Origin: Shimia marina
GTDB lineage: Bacteria > Pseudomonadota > Alphaproteobacteria > Rhodobacterales > Rhodobacteraceae
Reading direction: 5' to 3'
NCBI RefSeq assembly: GCF_001458175.1
Contig: NZ_CYPW01000027.1
Coordinates: forward strand, 456,997 to 520,996
DNA length: 64,000 bases
Of the stretch, positions 34,779 through 42,450 are shown piece after piece. Made by a program: the position numbers and the translations under genes. The notes beneath the pieces were generated by a model that worked only from the letters and a program-made list of their open reading frames with translations, made no database searches and was not told where the DNA came from. Position 1 is the first letter of the stretch, and each line of letters begins with the position of its first letter.

Positions 34779-36245
34779 ATGGCTCCTCGCTATAGTCCGC
34801 CCATGTGCAAAAGGATGTCTCACCCAATTCCGCGGATCAAGGTTCTCCTGCAGATCGCTGCGTTGATCTTGTTTGTAGGCTGCGTAATTTCCACTGAGGC
34901 CCATGCACATACGTCTGAGGGCGGTTTTGTATTGTTGCTGCCCACCGATATGTACATTGCGGCGGGTATTCTCGCGGTGGCTTTGACCGTTATACTCTTG
35001 GTTGTGCTTCCTGATGACGTGGCGGTGCGAGCGTTTGAACCGGGCCGTTTTGTGCTCAGGAGAAAATTGTTTAAACGCATAGCGCGATGGGCGCTTCTCG
35101 TTCTGCAAACGCTCTCCTTTGTCGCCTTGGTGTGGTTGACTTACATCGGTCTGACAGGGCCCCGTGACCCGTTGGCAAACCCGTTGCCTCTGACAATCTG
35201 GACGTTGGGCTGGGGCGCTTTTCTTTTCCTGCAGGGGGTGTTGGGGGATCTTTGGCGCTGGATAGACCCTTGGCGGATCCCCGTGGCCATCACGCATTGG
35301 TGTGCCGGCTTGCGCAGGCCTTTGCGCTATCCGGTTTGGATCGGGCATTGGCTTGGCGTTGTCAGTTTCTTGGCATTTATGGGGTTCCTGCTCGCAGACC
35401 CGGCCCCATCAGATCCGGCCCGACTTGCGAAAATCGTTGCCTTGTATTGGTTGATCAACTTTGTCGGGCGCGTGGCCTTTGGGAGATGTTGGGCGCAACG
35501 CGCAGATGGTCTGACAATGATGCTTTCTCTTTACGGACGTATTGGTGTGTTTGGCGGAAGACGGGACCATCTTGTTATGGGACTCTTCGGATGGAGAATC
35601 CTAAAGGGGCGTGCCTTGCCATTGGGGCTCGCCGTGTTTTGCCTTTTGATATTGGGCAGTGGCATTTTTGATGGGTTGAATGAGACCTTCTGGTGGCTGG
35701 CTCAAATTGGGATCAACCCGCTGGCCTTTCCGGGCAGATCTGCGGTGATTGGTGAAACGCTGGTTGGGTTGGCGATCTCAAATATTGTGCTGATTGGCCT
35801 ATTTGTCGCCGCGCTCTGGGCTGGGTTGAAGATTGGTCGCATTGAGATGCCGCTAACGCGCGCTGTTGGACTTTTTGCCCCGACCGTCTTGCCAATCGCG
35901 CTTGGCTACCATTTTGCACATTATTTCACGAGCTTTCTGGTAGAGGCTCAATATGCGCTGGCAGCGGCCACGGATCCCTGGGCCACTGGGCGTGATTATC
36001 TGGGGCTTGGCACGTTTTATGTGTCGACCGGTTTCTTTAACACACAAGACAGTGTGCGCATCCTGTGGCTCTGTCAGGCGGGTGGCGTGGTGAGTGGCCA
36101 TGTTGTGGCGTTGATGCTCTCCCACGCCGTTGCGGTTCGCCATTTTGGCGCACGTGCCATGCTGTCTCAGCTGCCTTTGGTGGCCTTTATGATTGGTTGT
36201 ACTTTCATTGGGCTTTGGCTGCTTGCATCGCCGCGCGGATTTTGA
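34779..36245 (+). CDS. Polytopic integral membrane protein of unknown function
   Basis: 488 residues with about 12 predicted membrane segments. The N-terminal segment ends in STEAHAHTSEGGFVLLLPT, which looks like a signal sequence followed by a His-containing periplasmic start. Further conserved-looking His are in ALGYHFAHYFTSFL and SGHVVALMLSHAVAVRHFG, within or near membrane segments, suggesting metal or haem binding. I recall relatives named fenitrothion hydrolase in databases; nothing here confirms that. Starts at 34779, 34803 or 34815 are all possible, none with a clear ribosome site. Divergent from the PCuAC-like gene. Confidence 0.7.
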   Translation: MAPRYSPPMCKRMSHPIPRIKVLLQIAALILFVGCVISTEAHAHTSEGGFVLLLPTDMYIAAGILAVALTVILLVVLPDDVAVRAFEPGRFVLRRKLFKRIARWALLVLQTLSFVALVWLTYIGLTGPRDPLANPLPLTIWTLGWGAFLFLQGVLGDLWRWIDPWRIPVAITHWCAGLRRPLRYPVWIGHWLGVVSFLAFMGFLLADPAPSDPARLAKIVALYWLINFVGRVAFGRCWAQRADGLTMMLSLYGRIGVFGGRRDHLVMGLFGWRILKGRALPLGLAVFCLLILGSGIFDGLNETFWWLAQIGINPLAFPGRSAVIGETLVGLAISNIVLIGLFVAALWAGLKIGRIEMPLTRAVGLFAPTVLPIALGYHFAHYFTSFLVEAQYALAAATDPWATGRDYLGLGTFYVSTGFFNTQDSVRILWLCQAGGVVSGHVVALMLSHAVAVRHFGARAMLSQLPLVAFMIGCTFIGLWLLASPRGF

Positions 36246-36352
36246 CACAAACCTGTCCCTCAAAGCAGAAGCTGAGTTCATTTGCGCTCTAACAAGTGTG
36301 GTGAGTTCGGAGATTTCGGTCACAAAACCATGTGAACACAGGGGGACAGAAG

Positions 36353-37642
36353 ATGACCAAGCCAAAGACGACACAGACCACGCGCCGGGGCGCATTGAAA
36401 ACACTGGCACTTGGCGGCGGGGCTGCGGCCACATTGCCGCTCTGGGCACGGTATACCAGCGCTCAAACAGCAGCGCCGGTCAAGGTGGGGTTTCAGGTAC
36501 ACCGCACGGGGATTGGTGCGGCATATGGGCGGTGGTATGATCGCACGACCACAGCTGCGGCCGCCTTGATCAACGAGCAGGGCGGTATCAATGGACGGCC
36601 GATTGAGATCGTTGCGGAAGACGATGGGACAGATCCCAAGCGTGGCGCGGAAGTTGTCGAGAAATTTGTAAGTCAGCACCAATGTGATGTGGGCTTTGGC
36701 ACGCTGTTTTCCCATGTTGTCATCGGTTCCGCGCCCCGTGCCGGAGAATTGAAGCTACCATATTTCGTGGTGAGTGAGGGGCATCATGTCGCCAGTGGCA
36801 TGCTCAACCGCTATACATTGCAGCCCGGTATCACCGATGTGAAAAGTCAGGTGCAAGCCATGGCTCCCTTTGTGGCGGAAAACCTCGGCAAGAAGGTCAC
36901 GATGATCTTTCCGGATTTCGCCTTTGGCCATGATCACCGCGATTTCTTTACAGCAGCGATTGAGGCGCAGGGCGGTGAGGTGCTTGAGCATATTGCCATC
37001 CCGCCAACCGAAACCTCATTCACCAAGTATTTCCCCAAAATCCCGCGGGACACGGAAGTGATTTATCACGTCATGGTTGGCCCTGCGGTTTTGACATTTG
37101 TGAAAGAGCTTGGGGAGTTTTTCGGCCCAAGCCGCCCGGAAATCTTTGGGTTTATCGACAGTCTTGAAGCCGTAGATATTGCCAGCCCGGGCCTTGAGTT
37201 TCTGGATGGCACGTATTTCTGGGAAGGCAACCCGCGTTACGCGCAGGACAATCAATCAGACTATGATGCGTTTTTCCGCGCGCGCGTGGGGGTTGATGCT
37301 AATGGGGCTTCCATCAGTGATCCCAAAGATGTCTCCACCTATGCGCATATGTTTGGATGCTGGGAAACGCTGCATGTGATCAAAGCCGGGATGGAGGCGG
37401 CCGGATATCAATCCGCTGCGGATCGTGGCAAGCTGATTGAGGCTGTGGAAGCGATTGAAGAGATGCCGCATTCCAATGCCTATCCGCAAGGCGCCAAAAT
37501 CTTCAACGGCAAGACCCACCAGGTGTTTGGACACCAGTATATTTCAAAGGTGGTCGACGGAAAGCTGCTCCTCGTGCACACAACTTCCATTGAAGACACG
37601 CTCTATCCGGATGAAGTGGACTATACCACGCAACCGCTCTGA
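36353..37642 (+). CDS. Tat-exported Liv-type ABC transporter substrate-binding protein
   Basis: 429 residues from ATG 36353. A twin-arginine signal (TTRRGALKTLALGGG) precedes a periplasmic type I binding fold (KVGFQVHRTGIGAAYG, INEQGGINGRPIEIVAEDDGTD). Tat export implies folding in the cytoplasm, unlike the Sec-exported binding protein at 26099. It is followed by two permease and two ATPase genes in the same order as the first transporter. The ligand is unknown; the molybdenum hydroxylase genes downstream suggest a heterocyclic, purine or aromatic compound. Confidence 0.9.
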   Translation: MTKPKTTQTTRRGALKTLALGGGAAATLPLWARYTSAQTAAPVKVGFQVHRTGIGAAYGRWYDRTTTAAAALINEQGGINGRPIEIVAEDDGTDPKRGAEVVEKFVSQHQCDVGFGTLFSHVVIGSAPRAGELKLPYFVVSEGHHVASGMLNRYTLQPGITDVKSQVQAMAPFVAENLGKKVTMIFPDFAFGHDHRDFFTAAIEAQGGEVLEHIAIPPTETSFTKYFPKIPRDTEVIYHVMVGPAVLTFVKELGEFFGPSRPEIFGFIDSLEAVDIASPGLEFLDGTYFWEGNPRYAQDNQSDYDAFFRARVGVDANGASISDPKDVSTYAHMFGCWETLHVIKAGMEAAGYQSAADRGKLIEAVEAIEEMPHSNAYPQGAKIFNGKTHQVFGHQYISKVVDGKLLLVHTTSIEDTLYPDEVDYTTQPL

Positions 37643-37715
37643 GAGCTGTTTGGTGCGCTGCTGCAGGTGGCGCACCTTTGATACATCTGGGCGACACATC
37701 TGGGTAAGAGTAAAG

Positions 37716-38642
37716 ATGGATTTTGGACCTTATTTGATGCTCGCGACGCTGGAAGGCGCCGTGACAGCGGCGGTATTGGCCCTGACGGCCAGCGGGTTGG
37801 CTTTGGTGTTTGGTATCATGCGTGTGGTAAATGTGGCACATGGCGAATTCTTCATGCTTGGGGCGGTTCTGGCCTGGTGGGTGACCGACCTCATGGGGGC
37901 CACTCCGGTGCTTGGTTTTGCCATCGCACTCGTGGTGGTGCCTCTCATGGTCGCGGCGCTCGCGACCTTTGCGGATATGACCATCTTGAAACGGATCAAC
38001 TATGATCCGGAGCGCACGATTGTCGCGACGATTGGTATTTTATATATCTTACAGCAAGTTACGCTCATGACTTACGGGCCTGACGCCCGCCCTGTGACCG
38101 CACCATTTAACACACGTCTTGCCTTGCCATGGTTTGAGAGGACCGAGGATGGCATCAGCCTTTATTGGCCTTGGGGCCTAAGTATTACGAGCTACAAACT
38201 GGCGGTGATTGGGGCGGCAGGTGGTGTGCTCCTTGGGCTTTGGGCCGTTATGAAACGAAGTCGGCTTGGCCTGATGATGCGCGCGACCGAGCAAGACCGC
38301 GAGATGGCGCTGGCTTTTGGTATCCCGGTTGAGCGCATATATGCGCTTGTCTTTGGAATGGGCGCGGGGCTTGCGGCCCTTGCCGCTGTACTGGTGGTTC
38401 CGATTCAGCAGGCGCATTATTTAATGGGTGGCGATCCTTTGTTGCTGAGCTTTATTGTGGTCATCATTGGCGGTTTGGGGAGCCTGCCCGGAACAGTTCT
38501 CGCCGCGCTTTTGATTGGATTGTCAGACGGGATCATTTCGGTCTTCTTCTCACCCACGCTGGCCAAAATCTTGGCAACGCTGCTTGTGGCGATGTTGCTG
38601 GTGTTCCGCCCACAGGGAATGTTTGGGGAGCGCCGATTATGA
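37716..38642 (+). CDS. Liv-type ABC transporter permease (LivH-like), second system
   Basis: 308 residues from ATG 37716 (MDFGPYLMLATLEGAV). The N-terminal LALVFGIMRVVNVAHGEFFMLG and coupling loop RATEQDREMALAFGIPVERIY are family-typical, with about eight membrane segments. A frame open further upstream is the shifted end of the binding protein gene. The next permease overlaps by four bases. Confidence 0.92.
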   Translation: MDFGPYLMLATLEGAVTAAVLALTASGLALVFGIMRVVNVAHGEFFMLGAVLAWWVTDLMGATPVLGFAIALVVVPLMVAALATFADMTILKRINYDPERTIVATIGILYILQQVTLMTYGPDARPVTAPFNTRLALPWFERTEDGISLYWPWGLSITSYKLAVIGAAGGVLLGLWAVMKRSRLGLMMRATEQDREMALAFGIPVERIYALVFGMGAGLAALAAVLVVPIQQAHYLMGGDPLLLSFIVVIIGGLGSLPGTVLAALLIGLSDGIISVFFSPTLAKILATLLVAMLLVFRPQGMFGERRL

Positions 38643-39586
38643 GACGCGATGTGCAAAAAAACCTGCTGTTGCACGGCGGCGTTCTTGTTGCGCTCTTTGC
38701 GCTGCAATTTGTTTTACCAGCCTATCATCATGGCAATGTGGCGCGGATTATGGTTCTGGCGACCTATGCCATGGGATATAATTTATTATTTGGTTACGTG
38801 GACTTACTGAGCCTTGGTCATGCGGTTTTCTTTGCCGCGGGTCTTTACGGGATGGGGATCGCGGTGAGCCATTTGGGAGTGTCTGCGCCCCTTGGGCTCA
38901 TGATTGGCGTGCTGGCAGGCGGCGTGGTTGGGGCCATCATCGGCGCGCTGGCATTGCGCACAGAAGGCGTGGCTTTCATGATCGTCACATTGATGTTTGC
39001 GCAGGCTGGATACCTGATCATTCTCTATTTTGGGGAGATTACCCGCGGGGACGAAGGGTTTGTGATCCAACAGGTGGATCGCTTGTTCTTTGGGGGGGAT
39101 CTGAGCGATCCATTCATCAGATATTATGCTGCGTTTACAGTATTCTGTATCTCTTTCTTAAGTATTTTGGCTCTGTTGCATTCCCCCTTTGGTAAAACCC
39201 TGATTGCCATTCGGGAAAATCAAGAGCGCGCGGTGATGCTGGGGTATAATGTGATGCGCTTCAAGCTGCTTGCTGTGATTTTCTCTGCTGCTCTTTCGGC
39301 TTTGGCAGGAGCCACTTATGGGCTTTTGTTCGGTTATGTCGGTGCGAGTTTTGCCTCGGTGCAATACTCAATTTTTCCATTGCTTTGGGTGCTTTTAGGG
39401 GGCGCAGGCACCGCTTTGGGGCCCTTGGTTGGTGTGTTTTTTATGTTTTACCTCATCGACATAAGTTCCGGCATGACGACCGCCTATATGTTGGTCGCTG
39501 GGGTGGTTTTGGTGGGGCTCACGCTGTTTGCGCCTCAGGGATTGATGGGGGAAATCCGGCGTCGTTTTTGGAGGTGGCTGCCATGA
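38639..39586 (+). CDS. Liv-type ABC transporter permease (LivM-like), second system
   Basis: 315 residues. YNLLFGYVDLLSLGHAVFFAAGLYG near the N-terminus and IRENQERAVMLGYNVMRFKL as coupling loop identify the LivM group. Overlaps the upstream permease gene (ATGA) and the downstream ATPase gene (ATGA) by four bases each, so the operon is tightly coupled. Confidence 0.92.
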   Translation: MRRDVQKNLLLHGGVLVALFALQFVLPAYHHGNVARIMVLATYAMGYNLLFGYVDLLSLGHAVFFAAGLYGMGIAVSHLGVSAPLGLMIGVLAGGVVGAIIGALALRTEGVAFMIVTLMFAQAGYLIILYFGEITRGDEGFVIQQVDRLFFGGDLSDPFIRYYAAFTVFCISFLSILALLHSPFGKTLIAIRENQERAVMLGYNVMRFKLLAVIFSAALSALAGATYGLLFGYVGASFASVQYSIFPLLWVLLGGAGTALGPLVGVFFMFYLIDISSGMTTAYMLVAGVVLVGLTLFAPQGLMGEIRRRFWRWLP

Positions 39587-40305
39587 GCGTTTTGGTTGCT
39601 AAAGGGTTAATAAGGCAATTCAACGGCTTGCGCGCGGTTGATAATGTGACCCTGGAGATCCCTGAGCAGCAGGTTCGGGCTTTAATAGGCCCAAATGGCG
39701 CGGGAAAGACAACTTTGGTGGGCCTGCTTTCTGGTCGCTTAGCGTGCTCAAACGGCAGGATTGATTTTCTAGGACGGGACATCACGAAGGTCCCACCGCA
39801 TAAGCGTATCGCCATGGGGATGGCCTATACATTTCAAATTACATCGATTTTCCCCAGTCTTTCGGTTCATGAGAACGTAGCGATCGCCGCGCGCCGGCTG
39901 TGTCGGAATGAGAAGGACACAAGGGCTGTTGTGGCGGATGCACTCAAGCGTGTCTCTTTGGCACATGTGGCAAACACGGATGCCGCAGATCTGAGCTATG
40001 GACATCAGCGCCTTCTGGAGATCGCAATGGGCCTGTCACAGTCACCCCGTTTGTTGATCCTTGATGAACCGACGCAGGGATTGGCAGAAGGGGAAGTGGC
40101 CGAATTTATCAAGCTGATACATGATATACGGCAGAACACGACGGTTCTCTTAATCGAGCACAATATGGATGTTGTCATGCAAGTGGCTGATGTTGTGACG
40201 GTTTTGAATCACGGTCAGGTTTTGTTCGAAGGCACGCCTGCAGATGTGCAAGCCAACATTGAGGTCCAGACGGCCTATCTTGGGGGCGCGCATGTTAAAG
40301 CTTGA
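39583..40305 (+). CDS. Liv-type ABC transporter ATP-binding protein (LivG-like), second system
   Basis: 240 residues from ATG 39583 (MSVLVAKGLIRQFNG). Walker A is GPNGAGKT, the signature region is ADLSYGHQRLLEIAMGL, Walker B is [14 protein letters not shown], and the switch His is in LIEHNMDVVM. The signature carries Tyr-Gly-His in place of the usual SGG/HGQ. Its 3' end overlaps the next ATPase gene by 14 bases. Confidence 0.93.
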   Translation: MSVLVAKGLIRQFNGLRAVDNVTLEIPEQQVRALIGPNGAGKTTLVGLLSGRLACSNGRIDFLGRDITKVPPHKRIAMGMAYTFQITSIFPSLSVHENVAIAARRLCRNEKDTRAVVADALKRVSLAHVANTDAADLSYGHQRLLEIAMGLSQSPRLLILDEPTQGLAEGEVAEFIKLIHDIRQNTTVLLIEHNMDVVMQVADVVTVLNHGQVLFEGTPADVQANIEVQTAYLGGAHVKA

Positions 40306-40987
40306 TCAAGTCGATGCAGGTTACGGGCGTGCGCAGGTTTTGCGGTCTGTGTCTCTGGAAGCGAAAGCCGGCGAAATCACATGCTTGTTGGGACGTAATG
40401 GTGCCGGGAAGACCACGACACTTAAGGCGATCATGCAGGTGATACCTTTGATGAGTGGTGCCGTGTATTTAGAGAGCAGCTCTTTGTCAGAACGGGCAGC
40501 GCAGGATGTGGCGCGCAGTGGTGTTGGCTATGTGCCTCAGGGACGTCGGTTGTTTGGCGCTTTGACGGTTGCTGAAAATCTGGATGTTGGCCGCTTTACA
40601 CGACCGCAAGACAGCATGGTTCTGGAGGAGGTTTTTGAACTTTTTCCGCGGCTGCGGGAAAGATCTCAGCAGCGCGCCAATACGTTGAGTGGCGGAGAGC
40701 AACAGATGCTGGCCATGGCGCGTGCTCTTTGTTTGCGCCCAAAGGTGGTGCTTTTGGATGAACCTACGGAGGGTTTGCAGCCATCAATGATGGAGGCGAT
40801 CCGCAATGTCACCCGGACTTTAAGAGAACGCGGGGTTGCTGTGGTTTTGGTGGAGCAACGTATTGAAGCCATTCTGGACTTGGCAGATCATGCAGTTTTC
40901 TTGGAGAACGGACAGGTGGTGGAGACCGTGCCAGGGGAGGCTCTGCGTGATACGCCTCAGATTTTGGCACGCCATTTGGGGGTGTAG
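40292..40987 (+). CDS. Liv-type ABC transporter ATP-binding protein (LivF-like), second system
   Basis: 231 residues from ATG 40292 (MLKLDQVDAGYGRAQ). Walker A is GRNGAGKT, the signature is NTLSGGEQQMLAMARAL, Walker B is VVLLDEPTEGLQP and the switch region is LVEQRIEA. It ends the five-gene transporter and is convergent with a MarR gene 21 bases on. Confidence 0.93.
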   Translation: MLKLDQVDAGYGRAQVLRSVSLEAKAGEITCLLGRNGAGKTTTLKAIMQVIPLMSGAVYLESSSLSERAAQDVARSGVGYVPQGRRLFGALTVAENLDVGRFTRPQDSMVLEEVFELFPRLRERSQQRANTLSGGEQQMLAMARALCLRPKVVLLDEPTEGLQPSMMEAIRNVTRTLRERGVAVVLVEQRIEAILDLADHAVFLENGQVVETVPGEALRDTPQILARHLGV

Positions 40988-41008
40988 CCTTCCTCGTAAC
41001 AGGCTTGT

Positions 41009-41467
41009 TCAAAGCAGCTTTTGAAGCAGGAGGAGAAAGATGGTCTGTTCTGTCTCATTTAGGGGCGAGAGCGTGTCTTTTGTGATCTGGCGCGCGGCCT
41101 GAGTGCGGGTTTCAAACAAGGACCAGCCCTCAGAGGTGGCTTTGACAAGCACGCGGCGCTGATCTTTTGGATCAGGCATGCTTTCAACGAGGTTGCGTGC
41201 GCGCAGCCTGTCTACCACGCCCTTTATCGTCGCAGCGTCCATTGCCGTTGCACGCCCCAATGCGTTTTGAGGCAAGGCACCAACTTCACAGAGTTTGGCC
41301 AGTGCCGCGAATTGCGTGGGGGTGAGATCAGAAATTCCTTCGGCAAAAATAGCAAGGTGGCGTTGATTGGCACGCCGCATCAGGAAACCGACCTGCGCAT
41401 CAAGACGATAATCAAGGGCGGTTTCGTCGGGCGCTTGCGTCTTGGGTGTCGCTTTGTTTTGAGTCAT
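41009..41467 (-). CDS. MarR family transcriptional regulator
   Basis: 152 residues with the MarR winged helix (DLTPTQFAALAKLCEVGALPQNALG, ATIKGVVDRLRARNLVE, DPKDQRRVLVKAT). MarR proteins usually repress divergent catabolic genes until an aromatic or other small ligand binds. Here the divergent neighbours, 131 bases away, are the molybdenum hydroxylase genes. It also lies directly after the second Liv-type transporter. I could not identify a strong operator dyad in the spacer. Confidence 0.92.
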   Translation of the reverse strand: MTQNKATPKTQAPDETALDYRLDAQVGFLMRRANQRHLAIFAEGISDLTPTQFAALAKLCEVGALPQNALGRATAMDAATIKGVVDRLRARNLVESMPDPKDQRRVLVKATSEGWSLFETRTQAARQITKDTLSPLNETEQTIFLLLLQKLL

Positions 41468-41598
41468 ACCGGGCTCTGTGCTCTACATGCTTTTAAATGG
41501 CTTCGGGGGCAGGGGCATATGCGTCCCTTTGGGATCTTCTGTCTCAGATGTGACGCCATGCAAACAAATGTCGTCCATCAATGGGGTGAGAGATCAGA

Positions 41599-42450
41599 AT
41601 GGGTATTTATCACCGTCCCGACAAGTTGAAAGACGCGCTGCACCTGCTTGCAAGTGCGCCTGTGACCTTGGCGTCTGGCTGCACCGATCTCTTTGCAGCA
41701 ACCGAGGCCGCTGCTTTGGAAGGGCAAATATTGGATCTCACCAATATCGCGCCATTGAAAACCATAGAAAATTGCCATGGTCATTGGCGTTTCGGCGCCG
41801 CTGTGTCGTGGTCTTCTATTGTGGGGGCTGCTTTGCCGCCAGCTTTTGACATGCTGAAAGCTGCTGCGCGCCAAGTTGGTGGCGTGCAGGTTCAGAATGC
41901 CGGAACTCTTGGTGGTAATATTTGCAACGCCTCACCAGCCGCTGATGGTGTTCCACCGTTGCTGGCGCTTGATGCGCGGGTGGAATTGCAGAGTGTTTCA
42001 GGCATGCGATACGTCCCTTTATCTGCATTTATCACAGGCCCACGTCAGACCACCCGGCGTAGAGATGAGATCATGACCGCGATTTTGGTTGATGAAGGTA
42101 AGGCACAAGGCAGCAGTGCCTTTCTGAAGTTGGGTACGCGCAAGCATCTTGTGATTTCTATTGCCTCGGTGGCGGTGCGTTTGCGGCTTAACGGAGATCG
42201 CGTGGCAGAGGCGGCGCTGGCTGTGGGGGCTTGCAGCCCAGTTGCTTGCCGACTTGGTGCGGTGGAAGCTGCCTTGTCGGGGGTGAGGGTCGATACGGTC
42301 GAGCAGCATGTGATGGAGGCAGATGTGCGAGCGGCTCTTGCGCCGATCTCAGACATTCGGGCCACCTCAGCCTATCGTCTGGACGGTGTTCCAAGCCTGG
42401 TCCGCAATGCGCTGATCCTCGCGTCAGGGCGCGGAAAGGCGTTAGAATGA
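41599..42450 (+). CDS. FAD-binding subunit of a xanthine dehydrogenase family enzyme
   Basis: 283 residues of the CoxM/HcrB-type FAD domain. ASGCTDLFAATEA near the N-terminus and GGVQVQNAGTLGGNICNASPAADGVPPLLALDA at about 95-125 are the flavin-binding segments. It passes electrons from the 2Fe-2S centres to an acceptor. Its stop overlaps the ATG of the large fused subunit by four bases, so the two form one enzyme. MarR gene divergent. Confidence 0.9.
   Translation: MGIYHRPDKLKDALHLLASAPVTLASGCTDLFAATEAAALEGQILDLTNIAPLKTIENCHGHWRFGAAVSWSSIVGAALPPAFDMLKAAARQVGGVQVQNAGTLGGNICNASPAADGVPPLLALDARVELQSVSGMRYVPLSAFITGPRQTTRRRDEIMTAILVDEGKAQGSSAFLKLGTRKHLVISIASVAVRLRLNGDRVAEAALAVGACSPVACRLGAVEAALSGVRVDTVEQHVMEADVRAALAPISDIRATSAYRLDGVPSLVRNALILASGRGKALE

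Noticed and set aside
41468-41598. MarR operator in the spacer before the molybdenum hydroxylase genes
   Set aside because: Only a weak ATCT-N8-AGAT dyad was seen, which is expected by chance at this length.
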